Translations under genes and position numbers: made by a program
Notes under the pieces: model-generated
Databases searched by the model: none
Seen by the model: the letters and a program-made list of their open reading frames with translations, nothing else
Told to the model about the DNA's origin: nothing
Shown here: in pieces, positions 35,551-49,379 of the stretch
How positions within the stretch are numbered: position 1 is the first letter of the stretch
How the letters are laid out: every line of letters begins with the position of its first letter
Origin: Siphonodentalium dalli
Lineage: Eukaryota; Mollusca; Scaphopoda; Gadilida; Siphonodentaliidae
Assembly: GCA_032622095.1 (NCBI GenBank)
Contig: CP136066.1
Location: 232,630,961-232,694,960 of the forward strand
Direction of reading: 5' to 3'
Length of the DNA: 64,000 nucleotides

Positions 35551-36399
35551 CTGAAAATGACCGTAACCAGATATTTGGTATATGCGAAGGCATACGGGTG
35601 CTGCGATTCTCACATATCTCAAGTATTTCCATTATATTTTCTTTGTATCGGGTTATAGCAATCGTTTGAAACAAACATTGCCTTATTGTTGGCGAATAAG
35701 CAAATACTTATGGCGTTCCGAAAAGAGCTCCGACTCTGGAAAATCAGGAAAATCGGCTGTGCATTTACGAGTATAATCTGCAGAAAATGTCCGTACCCAG
35801 ATATTTGGTACATGCGAAGGCATACGGGTGCTGCGATTCGCACATATCTCAAGTTTTTCCATTATGTTTTCTTTGTATCGGTTTATAGCAATCGTTTGAA
35901 ACAAACATTGCCTTATTATTGGCGAATAAGCAAATAATTATGGCGTTCCGAAAAGAGCTCCGACTCTGGAAAATCAGGAAAATCGGCTGTGCATTTACGA
36001 GTATAATCTGCAGAAAATGTCCGTACCCAGATATTTGGTACACGCGAAGGCATACGGGCGTCGCGATTCGCACATATCTCAAGTATTTCCATGATATTTT
36101 CTTTGTTTCGGTTTATAGCAATCGTTTGAAACAAACATTGCCTTATTGTTGGCGAATAAGCAAATAATTATGGCATTGCGAAAAGAGCTCCGACTCTGGA
36201 AAATTTGGAAATTCGGCTGTGCATTTACGAGTATAATCTGCAGAAAATGACGGTAACCAGATATTTGGTACACGCGAAGGCATACGGGCGTCGCGATTCG
36301 CACATATCTCAAGTATTTCCATGATATTTTCTTTGTTTCGGTTTATAGCAATCGTTTGAAACAAACATTGCATTATTGTTGGCGAATAAGCAAATAATT

Positions 36400-39300
36400 A
36401 TGGCATTGCGAAAAGAGCTCCGACTCTGGAAAATTTGGAAAATCGGCTGTGCATTTACGAGTATAATCTGCAGAAAATGTCCGTACCCATATATTTGGTA
36501 CACGCGAAGGCATACGGGTGCCGCGATTCGCACATATCTCAAGTGTTTCCATTATGTTTTCTTTGTATCGGTTTATAGCAATCGTTTGAAACAAACATTG
36601 CCTTATTGTTGGCGAATAAGCAAATAATTATGGCGTTCCGAAAATAGCTTCGACTCTGGAAAATTTGGAAATTCGGCTGTGCATTTACGAGTATAATCTG
36701 CAGAAAATGACCGTAACCAGATATTTGGTACATGCGAACAGCATACGGGCATCGCGATTCGCACATATCTCAAGTATTTCCATGATATTTTCTTTGTATC
36801 GGGTTATAGCAATCGTTTGAAACAAACATTGCCTTATTGTTGGCGAATAAGCAAATACTTATGGCGTTCCGAAAATAGCTTCGACTCTGGAAAATTTGGA
36901 AATTCGGCTGTGCATTTACGAGTATAATCTGCAGAAAATGTCCGTACCCATATATTTGGTACACGCGAAGGCATACGGGCGTCGCGATTCGCACATATCT
37001 CAAGTATTTCCATGATATTTTCTTTGTTTCGGTTTATAGCAATCGTTTGAAACAAACATTGCCTTATTGTTGGCGAATAAGCAAATAATTATGGCATTGC
37101 GAAAAGAGCTCCGACTCTGGAAAATTTGGAAAATCGGCTGTGCATTTACGAGTATAATCTGCAGAAAATGTCCGTACCCATATATTTGGTACACGCGAAG
37201 GCATACGGGTGCCGCGATTCGCACATATCTCAAGTGTTTCCATTATGTTTTCTTTGTATCGGTTTATAGCAATCGTTTGAAACAAACATTGCCTTATTGT
37301 TGGCGAATAAGCAAATAATTATGGCGTTCCGAAAATAGCTTCGACTCTGGAAAATTTGGAAATTCGGCTGTGCATTTACGAGTATAATCTGCAGAAAATG
37401 ACCGTAACCAGATATTTGGTATATGCGAAGGCATACGGGTGCTGCGATTCTCACATATCTCAAGTATTTCCATTATATTTTCTTTGTATCGGGTTATAGC
37501 AATCGTTTGAAACAAACATTGCCTTATTGTTGGCGAATAAGCAAATACTTATGGCGTTCCGAAAATAGCTTCGACTCTGGAAAATTTGGAAATTCGGCTG
37601 TGCATTTACGAGTATAATCTGCAGAAAATGTCCGTACCCATATATTTGGTACACGCGAAGGCATACGGGTGCCGCGATTCGCACATATCTCAAGTGTTTC
37701 CATTATGTTTTCTTTGTATCGGTTTATAGCAATCGTTTGAAACAAACATTGCCTTATTGTTGGCGAATAAGCAAATAATTATGGCGTTCCGAAAATAGCT
37801 TCGACTCTGGAAAATTTGGAAATTCGGCTGTGCATTTACGAGTATAATCTGCAGAAAATGACCGTAACCAGATATTTGGTATATGCGAAGGCATACGGGT
37901 GCTTCGATTCTCACATATCTCAAGTGTTTCCATTATATTTTCTTTGTATCGGTTTATAGCAATCGTTTGAAACAAACATTATAGCAATCGTTTGAAACAA
38001 ACATTGCCTTATTGTTGGCGAATAAGCAAATAATTATGGTATTCCGAAAAGAGCTCCGACTATGGAAAATTTGGAAAATCGGCTGTGTATTTACGAGTAT
38101 AATCTGCAGAAAATGTCCGCACTCATATATTTGGTACATGCGAACAACATACGGGCGTCGCCATTCGCACATATCTCAAGTATTTCCATTATATTTTCTT
38201 TGTTTCGGTTTATAGCTATCGTTTGAAACAAACATTGCCTTATTATTGGCAAATAAGCAAATAATTATGGCATTGCGAAAAGAGCTCCGACTCTGGAAAA
38301 TTTGGAAAATCGGCTGTGCATTTACGAGTATAATCTGCAGAAAATGTCCGTACCCATATATTTGGTACACGCGAAGGCATACGGGTGCCGCGATTCGCAC
38401 ATATCTCAAGTGTTTCCATTATGTTTTCTTTGTATCGGTTTATAGCAATCGTTTGAAACAAACATTGCCTTATTGTTGGCGAATAAGCAAATAATTATGG
38501 CGTTCCGAAAATAGCTTCGACTCTGGAAAATTTGGAAATTCGGCTGTGCATTTACGAGTATAATCTGCAGAAAATGACCGTAACCAGATATTTGGTACAT
38601 GCGAACAGCATACGGGCATCGCGATTCGCACATATCTCAAGTATTTCCATGATATTTTCTTTGTATCGGGTTATAGCAATCGTTTGAAACAAACATTGCC
38701 TTATTGTTGGCGAATAAGCAAATACTTATGGCGTTCCGAAAATAGCTTCGACTCTGGAAAATTTGGAAATTCGGCTGTGCATTTACGAGTATAATCTGCA
38801 GAAAATGTCCGTACCCATATATTTGGTACACGCGAAGGCATACGGGCGTCGCGATTCGCACATATCTCAAGTATTTCCATGATATTTTCTTTGTTTCGGT
38901 TTATAGCAATCGTTTGAAACAAACATTGCCTTATTGTTGGCGAATAAGCAAATAATTATGGCATTGCGAAAAGAGCTCCGACTCTGGAAAATTTGGAAAA
39001 TCGGCTGTGCATTTACGAGTATAATCTGCAGAAAATGTCCGTACCCATATATTTGGTACACGCGAAGGCATACGGTGCCGCGATTCGCACATATCTCAAG
39101 TGTTTCCATTATGTTTTCTTTGTATCGGTTTATAGCAATCGTTTGAAACAAACATTGCCTTATTGTTGGCGAATAAGCAAATAATTATGGCGTTCCGAAA
39201 ATAGCTTCGACTCTGGAAAATTTGGAAATTCGGCTGTGCATTTACGAGTATAATCTGCAGAAAATGACCGTAACCAGATATTTGGTATATGCGAAAGCAT

Positions 39301-40131
39301 ACGGGTGCTGCGATTCTCACATATCTCAAGTATTTCCATTATATTTTCTTTGTATCGGGTTATAGCAATCGTTTGAAACAAACATTGCCTTATTGTTGGC
39401 GAATAAGCAAATACTTATGGCGTTCCGAAAATAGCTTCGACTCTGGAAAATTTGGAAATTCGGCTGTGCATTTACGAGTATAATCTGCAGAAAATGTCCG
39501 TACCCATATATTTGGTACACGCGAAGGCATACGGGTGCCGCGATTCGCACATATCTCAAGTGTTTCCATTATGTTTTCTTTGTATCGGTTTATAGCAATC
39601 GTTTGAAACAAACATTGCCTTATTGTTGGCGAATAAGCAAATAATTATGGCGTTCCGAAAATAGCTTCGACTCTGGAAAATTTGGAAATTCGGCTGTGCA
39701 TTTACGAGTATAATCTGCAGAAAATGACCGTAACCAGATATTTGGTATATGCGAAGGCATACGGGTGCTTCGATTCTCACATATCTCAAGTGTTTCCATT
39801 ATATTTTCTTTGTACGGTTTATAGCAATCGTTTGAAACAAACATTATAGCAATCGTTTGAAACAAACATTGCCTTATTGTTGGCGAATAAGCAAATAATT
39901 ATGGTATTCCGAAAAGAGCTCCGACTATGGAAAATTTGGAAAATCGGCTGTGTATTTACGAGTATAATCTGCAGAAAATGTCCGCACTCATATATTTGGT
40001 ACATGCGAACAACATACGGGCGTCGCCATTCGCACATATCTCAAGTATTTCCATTATATTTTCTTTGTTTCGGTTTATAGCTATCGTTTGAAACAAACAT
40101 TGCCTTATTATTGGCAAATAAGCAAATAATT
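36400..40131 (+). repeat. 1867-bp (8-mer) higher-order repeat, two copies
   Basis: Copy 1 is about 36400-38266 and copy 2 about 38267-40131. The length equals 8 x 230 plus the 25-bp duplication plus two 231-bp monomers. Copy 2 has lost one base near 39075 (TACGGTGCC) and one near 39814 (TGTACGG). Confidence 0.83.
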
Positions 40132-43100
40132 ATGGCGTTCCGAAAATAGCTTCGACTCTGGAAAATTAGGAAAATCGGCTGTGCATTTACGAGTATAATC
40201 TGCAGAAAATATCCGTACCCAGATATTTGGTATATGCGAAGGCATACGGGTGCTGCGATTCTCACATATCTCAAGTATTTCCATTATATTTTCTTTGTAT
40301 CGGGTTATAGCAATCGTTTGAAACAAACATTGCCTTATTGTTGGCGAATAAGCAAATACTTATGGCGTTCCGAAAAGAGCTCCGACTCTGGAAAATCAGG
40401 AAAATCGGCTGTGCATTTACGAGTATAATCTGCAGAAAATGTCCGTACCCAGATATTTGGTACATGCGAAGGCATACGGGTGCTGCGATTCGCACATATC
40501 TCAAGTTTTTCCATTATATTTTCTTTGTTTCGGTTTATGGCAATCGTTTGAAACAAACATTGCCTTATTATTGGCGAATAAGCAAATAATTATGGCGTTC
40601 AGAAGAGAGCTCCGACTCTGGAAAATTTGGAAATTCGGCTGTGCATTTACGAGTATAATATGCAGAAAATGTCCGTACCCAGATATTTGGTACATGCGAA
40701 GGCATACGGGTGCTGCGATTCGCACATATCTTAAGTTTTTCCATTATATTTTCTTTGTTTCGGTTTATGGCAATCATTTGAAACAAACATTGCCTTATTA
40801 TTGGCGAATAAGCAAATAATTATGGCGTTCCGAAAAGAGCACCGACTCTGGAAAATCAGGTAAATCGGCTGTGCATTTACGAGTATAATGTGCAGAAAAT
40901 GTCAGTACCCAAATATTTGGTACATGCGAAGGCATACGGGTGCTTCGATTCTCACATATCTCAAGTGTTTCCATTATATTTTCTTTGTATCGGTTTATAG
41001 CAATCGTTTGAAACAAACATTATAGAAATCGTTTGAAACAAACATTGCCTTATTGTTGGCGAATAAGCAAATAATTATGGCGTTCTGAAAATAGCTTCGA
41101 CTCTGGTAAATTTGGAAATTCGGCTGTGCATTTACGAGTATAATCTGCAGAAAATGACCGTAACCAGATATTTGGTACAAGCGAAGGCATACGGGCGTCG
41201 CGATTCGCACATATCTCAAGTATTTCCATGATATTTTCTTTGTTTCGGTTTATAGCAATCGTTTGAAACAAACATTGCCTTATTGTTGGCGAATAAGCAA
41301 ATAATTATGGCATTCCGAAAAGAGCTCCGACTCTGGAAAAATTGGAAAATCGGCGGTGCATTTAAGAGTATAATCTGCAGAAAATGTCCGTACCAATATA
41401 TTTGGTACACGCGAAGGCATACGGGTGCCGCGATTCGCACATATATGAAGTGTTTCCATTATGTTTTCTTTGTATCGGTTTATAGCAATCGTTTGAAACA
41501 AACATTGCCTTATTTTTGGCGAATAAGCAAATAATTATGGCGTTCCGAAAATAGCTTCGGCTCTGGAAAATTTGGAAATTCGGCTGTGCATTTACGAGTA
41601 TAATCTGCAGAAAATGACCGTAACCATATATTTGGTACAAGCGAAGGCATACGGGCGTCGCGATTCGCACATATCTCAAGTATGTCCATGATATTTTCTT
41701 TGGTTCGGTTTATAGGAATCGTTTGAAACAAACATTGCCTTATTGTTGGCGAATAAGCAAATAATTATGGTATTCCGAAAAGAGCTCTGACTCTGTAAAA
41801 TTAGGAAAATCTGCTGTGCATTTACGAGTATAATCTGCAGAAAATGTCCGTACCCAGATATTTGGTACATGCGAAGGCATACGGGTGCCGCGATTCGCAC
41901 ATATCTCAAGTGTTTCCATTATGTTTTCTTTGTATCGGTTTATAGCAATCGTTTGAAACAAACATTGCCTTATTGTTGGCGAATAAGCAAATAATTATGG
42001 CGTTCCGAAAATATCTTCGACTCTGGAAAATTTGGAAATTCGGCTATGCATTTACGAGTATAATCTGCAGAAAATGACCGTAACCAGATATTTGGTACAT
42101 GCGAACAGCATACGGGCATCGCGATTCGCACATATCTCAAGTATTTCCATTATATTTTCTTTGTTTCGGTTTATAGCTATCGTTTGAAACAAACATTGCC
42201 TTATTGTTGGCGAATAAGCAAATACTTATGGCGTTCCGAAAAGAGCTCCGACTCTGGAAAATATGGTAATACGGCTCTGCATTTACGAGTATAATCTGCA
42301 GAAAATGACCATAACCAGATATTTGGTACACGCGAAGGCATACGGGCGTCGCCATTCGCACATATCTCAAGTATTTCCATTATATTTTCCTTGTTTCGGT
42401 TTATAGCTATCGTTTGAAACAAACATTGCCTTATTATAGGCGAATAAGCAAATAATTATGGCGTTCCGAAAAGAGCTCCGACTCTGGAAAATTAGGAAAA
42501 TCGGCTGTGCATTTACGAGTATAATCTGCAGAAAATATCCGTACCCAGATATTTGGTACATGCGAAGGCATACGGGTGCTGCGATTCTCACATATCTCAA
42601 GTATTTCAATTAAATTTTCTTTGTATCGGGTTATAGCAATCGTTTGAAACAAACATTGCCTTATTGTTGGCGAATAAGCAAATACTTATGGCGTTCCGAA
42701 AAGAGCTCCGACTCTGGAAAATTTGGTAATACGGCTCTGCATTTACGAGTATAATCTGCAGAAATTGACCGTACCCAGATATTTGGTACACGCGAAGGCA
42801 TACGGGCGTCGCGATTCGCACATATCTCAAGTATTTCCATGATATTTTCTTTGTTTCGGTTTATAGGAATCGTTTGAAACAAACATTGCCTTATTGTTGG
42901 CGAATAAGCAAATAATTATGGCATTCCGAAAAGAGCTCCGACTCTGGAAAATTTGGAAAATCGGCGGTGCATTTACGAGTATAATCTGCAGAAAATGTCC
43001 GTACCCATATATTTGGTACACGCGAAGGCATACGAGTGCCGCGATTCGCACATATCTGAAGTGTTTCCATTATGTTTTCTTTGTATCGGTTTATAGCAAT

Positions 43101-43144
43101 CGTTTGAAACAAACATTGCCTTATTGTTGGCGAATAAGCAAATA
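38725..43144 (+). repeat. 4421-bp (19-mer) tandem segmental duplication, copy 1
   Basis: Nineteen monomers including two 25-bp-duplication monomers. It overlaps the second 1867-bp copy, so it arose later. Private variants shared with copy 2 include TTCAGAAGAGAGC, CATATATGAAGTG and TTTTCCTTGTTTCGG. Confidence 0.85.
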
Positions 43145-46100
43145 ATTATGGCGTTCCGAAAATAGCTTCGACTCTGGAAAATTTGGAAATTCGGCTGTGC
43201 ATTTACGAGTATAATCTGCAGAAAATGTCCGTACCCATATATTTGGTACACGCGAAGGCATACGGGCGTCGCGATTCGCACATATCTCAAGTATTTCCAT
43301 GATATTTTCTTTGTTTCGGTTTATAGCAATCGTTTGAAACAAACATTGCCTTATTGTTGGCGAATAAGCAAATAATTATGGCATTGCGAAAAGAGCTCCG
43401 ACTCTGGAAAATTTGGAAAATCGGCTGTGCATTTACGAGTATAATCTGCAGAAAATGTCCGTACCCATATATTTGGTACACGCGAAGGCATACGGGTGCC
43501 GCGATTCGCACATATCTCAAGTGTTTCCATTATGTTTTCTTTGTATCGGTTTATAGCAATCGTTTGAAACAAACATTGCCTTATTGTTGGCGAATAAGCA
43601 AATAATTATGGCGTTCCGAAAATAGCTTCGACTCTGGAAAATTTGGAAATTCGGCTGTGCATTTACGAGTATAATCTGCAGAAAATGACCGTAACCAGAT
43701 ATTTGGTATATGCGAAGGCATACGGGTGCTGCGATTCTCACATATCTCAAGTATTTCCATTATATTTTCTTTGTATCGGGTTATAGCAATCGTTTGAAAC
43801 AAACATTGCCTTATTGTTGGCGAATAAGCAAATACTTATGGCGTTCCGAAAATAGCTTCGACTCTGGAAAATTTGGAAATTCGGCTGTGCATTTACGAGT
43901 ATAATCTGCAGAAAATGTCCGTACCCATATATTTGGTACACGCGAAGGCATACGGGTGCCGCGATTCGCACATATCTCAAGTGTTTCCATTATGTTTTCT
44001 TTGTATCGGTTTATAGCAATCGTTTGAAACAAACATTGCCTTATTGTTGGCGAATAAGCAAATAATTATGGCGTTCCGAAAATAGCTTCGACTCTGGAAA
44101 ATTTGGAAATTCGGCTGTGCATTTACGAGTATAATCTGCAGAAAATGACCGTAACCAGATATTTGGTATATGCGAAGGCATACGGGTGCTTCGATTCTCA
44201 CATATCTCAAGTGTTTCCATTATATTTTCTTTGTACGGTTTATAGCAATCGTTTGAAACAAACATTATAGCAATCGTTTGAAACAAACATTGCCTTATTG
44301 TTGGCGAATAAGCAAATAATTATGGTATTCCGAAAAGAGCTCCGACTATGGAAAATTTGGAAAATCGGCTGTGTATTTACGAGTATAATCTGCAGAAAAT
44401 GTCCGCACTCATATATTTGGTACATGCGAACAACATACGGGCGTCGCCATTCGCACATATCTCAAGTATTTCCATTATATTTTCTTTGTTTCGGTTTATA
44501 GCTATCGTTTGAAACAAACATTGCCTTATTATTGGCAAATAAGCAAATAATTATGGCGTTCCGAAAATAGCTTCGACTCTGGAAAATTAGGAAAATCGGC
44601 TGTGCATTTACGAGTATAATCTGCAGAAAATATCCGTACCCAGATATTTGGTATATGCGAAGGCATACGGGTGCTGCGATTCTCACATATCTCAAGTATT
44701 TCCATTATATTTTCTTTGTATCGGGTTATAGCAATCGTTTGAAACAAACATTGCCTTATTGTTGGCGAATAAGCAAATACTTATGGCGTTCCGAAAAGAG
44801 CTCCGACTCTGGAAAATCAGGAAAATCGGCTGTGCATTTACGAGTATAATCTGCAGAAAATGTCCGTACCCAGATATTTGGTACATGCGAAGGCATACGG
44901 GTGCTGCGATTCGCACATATCTCAAGTTTTTCCATTATATTTTCTTTGTTTCGGTTTATGGCAATCGTTTGAAACAAACATTGCCTTATTATTGGCGAAT
45001 AAGCAAATAATTATGGCGTTCAGAAGAGAGCTCCGACTCTGGAAAATTTGGAAATTCGGCTGTGCATTTACGAGTATAATATGCAGAAAATGTCCGTACC
45101 CAGATATTTGGTACATGCGAAGGCATACGGGTGCTGCGATTCGCACATATCTTAAGTGTTTCCATTATATTTTCTTTGTTTCGGTTTATGTCAATCATTT
45201 GAAACAAACATTGCCTTATTATTGGCGAATAAGCAAATAATTATGGCGTTCCGAAAAGAGCACCGACTCTGGAAAATCAGGTAAATCGGCTGTGCATTTA
45301 CGAGTATAATGTGCAGAAAATGTCAGTACCCAAATATTTGGTACATGCGAAGGCATACGGGTGCTTCGATTCTCACATATCTCAAGTGTTTCCATTATAT
45401 TTTCTTTGTATCGGTTTATAGCAATCGTTTGAAACAAACATTATAGAAATCGTTTGAAACAAACATTGCCTTATTGTTGGCGAATAAGCAAATAATTATG
45501 GCGTTCTGAAAATAGCTTCGACTCTGGTAAATTTGGAAATTCGGCTGTGCATTTACGAGTATAATCTGCAGAAAATGACCGTAACCAGATATTTGGTACA
45601 AGCGAAGGCATACGGGCGTCGCGATTCGCACATATCTCAAGTATTTCCATGATATTTTCTTTGTTTCGGTTTATAGCAATCGTTTGAAACAAACATTGCC
45701 TTATTGTTGGCGAATAAGCAAATAATTATGGCATTCCGAAAAGAGCTCCGACTCTGGAAAAATTGGAAAATCGGCGGTGCATTTAAGAGTATAATCTGCA
45801 GAAAATGTCCGTACCAATATATTTGGTACACGCGAAGGCATACGGGTGCCGCGATTCGCACATATATGAAGTGTTTCCATTATGTTTTCTTTGTATCGGT
45901 TTATAGCAATCGTTTGAAACAAACATTGCCTTATTTTTGGCGAATAAGCAAATAATTATGGCGTTCCGAAAATAGCTTCGGCTCTGGAAAATTTGGAAAT
46001 TCGGCTGTGCATTTACGAGTATAATCTGCAGAAAATGACCGTAACCATATATTTGGTACAAGCGAAGGCATACGGGCGTCGCGATTCGCACATATCTCAA

Positions 46101-47565
46101 GTATTTCCATGATATTTTCTTTGGTTCGGTTTATAGGAATCGTTTGAAACAAACATTGCCTTATTGTTGGCGAATAAGCAAATAATTATGGTATTCCGAA
46201 AAGAGCTCTGACTCTGTAAAATTAGGAAAATCTGCTGTGCATTTACGAGTATAATCTGCAGAAAATGTCCGTACCCAGATATTTGGTACATGCGAAGGCA
46301 TACGGGTGCCGCGATTCGCACATATCTCAAGTGTTTCCATTATGTTTTCTTTGTATCGGTTTATAGCAATCGTTTGAAACAAACATTGCCTTATTGTTGG
46401 CGAATAAGCAAATAATTATGGCGTTCCGAAAATATCTTCGACTCTGGAAAATTTGGAAATTCGGCTATGCATTTACGAGTATAATCTGCAGAAAATGACC
46501 GTAACCAGATATTTGGTACATGCGAACAGCATACGGGCATCGCGATTCGCACATATCTCAAGTATTTCCATTATATTTTCTTTGTTTCGGTTTATAGCTA
46601 TCGTTTGAAACAAACATTGCCTTATTGTTGGCGAATAAGCAAATACTTATGGCGTTCCGAAAAGAGCTCCGACTCTGGAAAATATGGTAATACGGCTCTG
46701 CATTTACGAGTATAATCTGCAGAAAATGACCATAACCAGATATTTGGTACACGCGAAGGCATACGGGCGTCGCCATTCGCACATATCTCAAGTATTTCCA
46801 TTATATTTTCCTTGTTTCGGTTTATAGCTATCGTTTGAAACAAACATTGCCTTATTATAGGCGAATAAGCAAATAATTATGGCGTTCCGAAAAGAGCTCC
46901 GACTCTGGAAAATTAGGAAAATCGGCTGTGCATTTACGAGTATAATCTGCAGAAAATATCCGTACCCAGATATTTGGTACATGCGAAGGCATACGGGTGC
47001 TGCGATTCTCACATATCTCAAGTATTTCAATTAAATTTTCTTTGTATCGGGTTATAGCAATCGTTTGAAACAAACATTGCCTTATTGTTGGCGAATAAGC
47101 AAATACTTATGGCGTTCCGAAAAGAGCTCCGACTCTGGAAAATTTGGTAATACGGCTCTGCATTTACGAGTATAATCTGCAGAAATTGACCGTACCCAGA
47201 TATTTGGTACACGCGAAGGCATACGGGCGTCGCGATTCGCACATATCTCAAGTATTTCCATGATATTTTCTTTGTTTCGGTTTATAGGAATCGTTTGAAA
47301 CAAACATTGCCTTATTGTTGGCGAATAAGCAAATAATTATGGCATTCCGAAAAGAGCTCCGACTCTGGAAAATTTGGAAAATCGGCGGTGCATTTACGAG
47401 TATAATCTGCAGAAAATGTCCGTACCCATATATTTGGTACACGCGAAGGCATACGAGTGCCGCGATTCGCACATATCTGAAGTGTTTCCATTATGTTTTC
47501 TTTGTATCGGTTTATAGCAATCGTTTGAAACAAACATTGCCTTATTGTTGGCGAATAAGCAAATA
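43145..47565 (+). repeat. 4421-bp tandem segmental duplication, copy 2
   Basis: Near-identical to 38725-43144, with only scattered single-base differences such as TATTTCCATG near 46101 against TATGTCCATG near 41680. Identity with the first copy ends at about 47565. Confidence 0.85.
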
Positions 47566-49379
47566 ATTATGGCGTTCCGAAAATAGCTTCGACTCTGGAA
47601 AATTTGGAAATTCGGCTGTGCATTTACGAGTATAATCTGCAGAAAATGACCGTAACCAGATATTTGGTACAAGCGAAGGCATACGGGCGTCGTGATTCGC
47701 ACATATCTCAAGTATTTCCATTATATTTTCTTTGGTTCGGTTTATAGGAATCGTTTGAAACAAACATTGCCTTATTGTTGGCGAATAAGCAAATAATTAT
47801 GGTATTCCGAAAAGAACTCCGACTCTGTAAAATTAGGAAAATCTGCTGTGCATTTACGAGTATAATCTGCAGAAAATGTCCGTACCCAGATATTTGGTTC
47901 ATGCGAAGGCATACGGGTGCCGCGATTCGCACATATCTCAAGTGTTTCCATTATGTTTTATTTGTATCGGTTTATAGCAATCGTTTGAAACAAACATTGC
48001 CTTATTGTTGGCGAATAAGCAAATAATTATGGCGTTCCGAAAATAGCTTCGACTCTGGAAAATTTGGAAATTCGGCTGTCAATTTACGAGTATAATCTGC
48101 AGAAAATGACCCTAACCAGATATTTGGTACAAGCGAAGGCATACGGGCGTCGCGATTCGCACATATCTCAAGTATTTCCATGATATTTTCTTTGTTTCGG
48201 TTTATAGCAATCGTTTGAAACAAACATTGCCTTATTGTTGGCGAATAAGCAAATAATTATGGCATTCCGAAAAGAGCTCCGACTCTGGAAAATTTGGAAA
48301 ATCGGCTGTGCATTTACGAGTATAATCTGCAGAAAATGTCCGTACCCAAATATTTGGTACACACGAAGGCATACGGGTGCCGCGATTCTCACATACCTCA
48401 AGTGTTTACATTATGTTTTCTTTGTATCGGTTTATAGCAATCGTTTGAAAAAAACATTGCCTTATTGTTGGCGAATAAGCAAATAATTATGGCGTTCCGA
48501 AAATAGCTTCGACTCTGGAAAATTTGGAAATTCGGCTGTGCATTTACGAGTATAATCTGCAGAAAATGACCGTAACCAGATATTTGGTACATGCGAACAG
48601 CATACGGGTATCGCGATTGGCACATATCTCAAGTATTTCCATTATATTTTCTTTGTTGCGGTTTATAGCTATCGTTTGAAACAAACATTGCCTTATTGTT
48701 GGCGAATATGCAAATAATTATGGTATTCCGAAAAGAGCTCCGACTCTGGAAAATTTGGAAAATCGGCTGTGTATTTACGAGTATAATCTGCAGATAATAT
48801 CCGCACTCATATATTTGGTACATGCGAACAACATACGGGCGTCGCGATTCGCACATATCTCAAGTATTTCCATTATATTTTCTTTGTTTCGGTTTATAGC
48901 TATCGTTTGAAACAAACATTGCCTTATTATTGGCAAATAATTATGGCGTTCCGAAAAGAGTTCCGACTCTGGAAAATTAGGAAAATCGGCTGTGCATTTA
49001 CGAGTATAATCTGCAGAAAATATCCGTACCCAGATATTTGGTATATGCGAAGGCATACGGGTGCTGCGATTCTCACATATCTCAAGTATTTCCATTATAT
49101 TTTCTTGGCATCGGGTTATAGCAATCGTTTGAAACAAACATTGCCTTATTGTTGGCGAATAAGCAAATACTTATGGCGTTCCGAAAAGAGCTCCGACTCT
49201 GGAAAATTTGGTAATACGGCTCTGCATTTACGAGTATAATCTGCAGAAATTGACCGTAACCAGATATTTGGTACACACGAAGGCATACGGGTGCCGCGAT
49301 TCGCAGATATCTCAAGTATTTCCATTATGTTTTCTTTGTATCGGTTTATAGCAATCGTTTGAAACAAACATTGCCTTAT

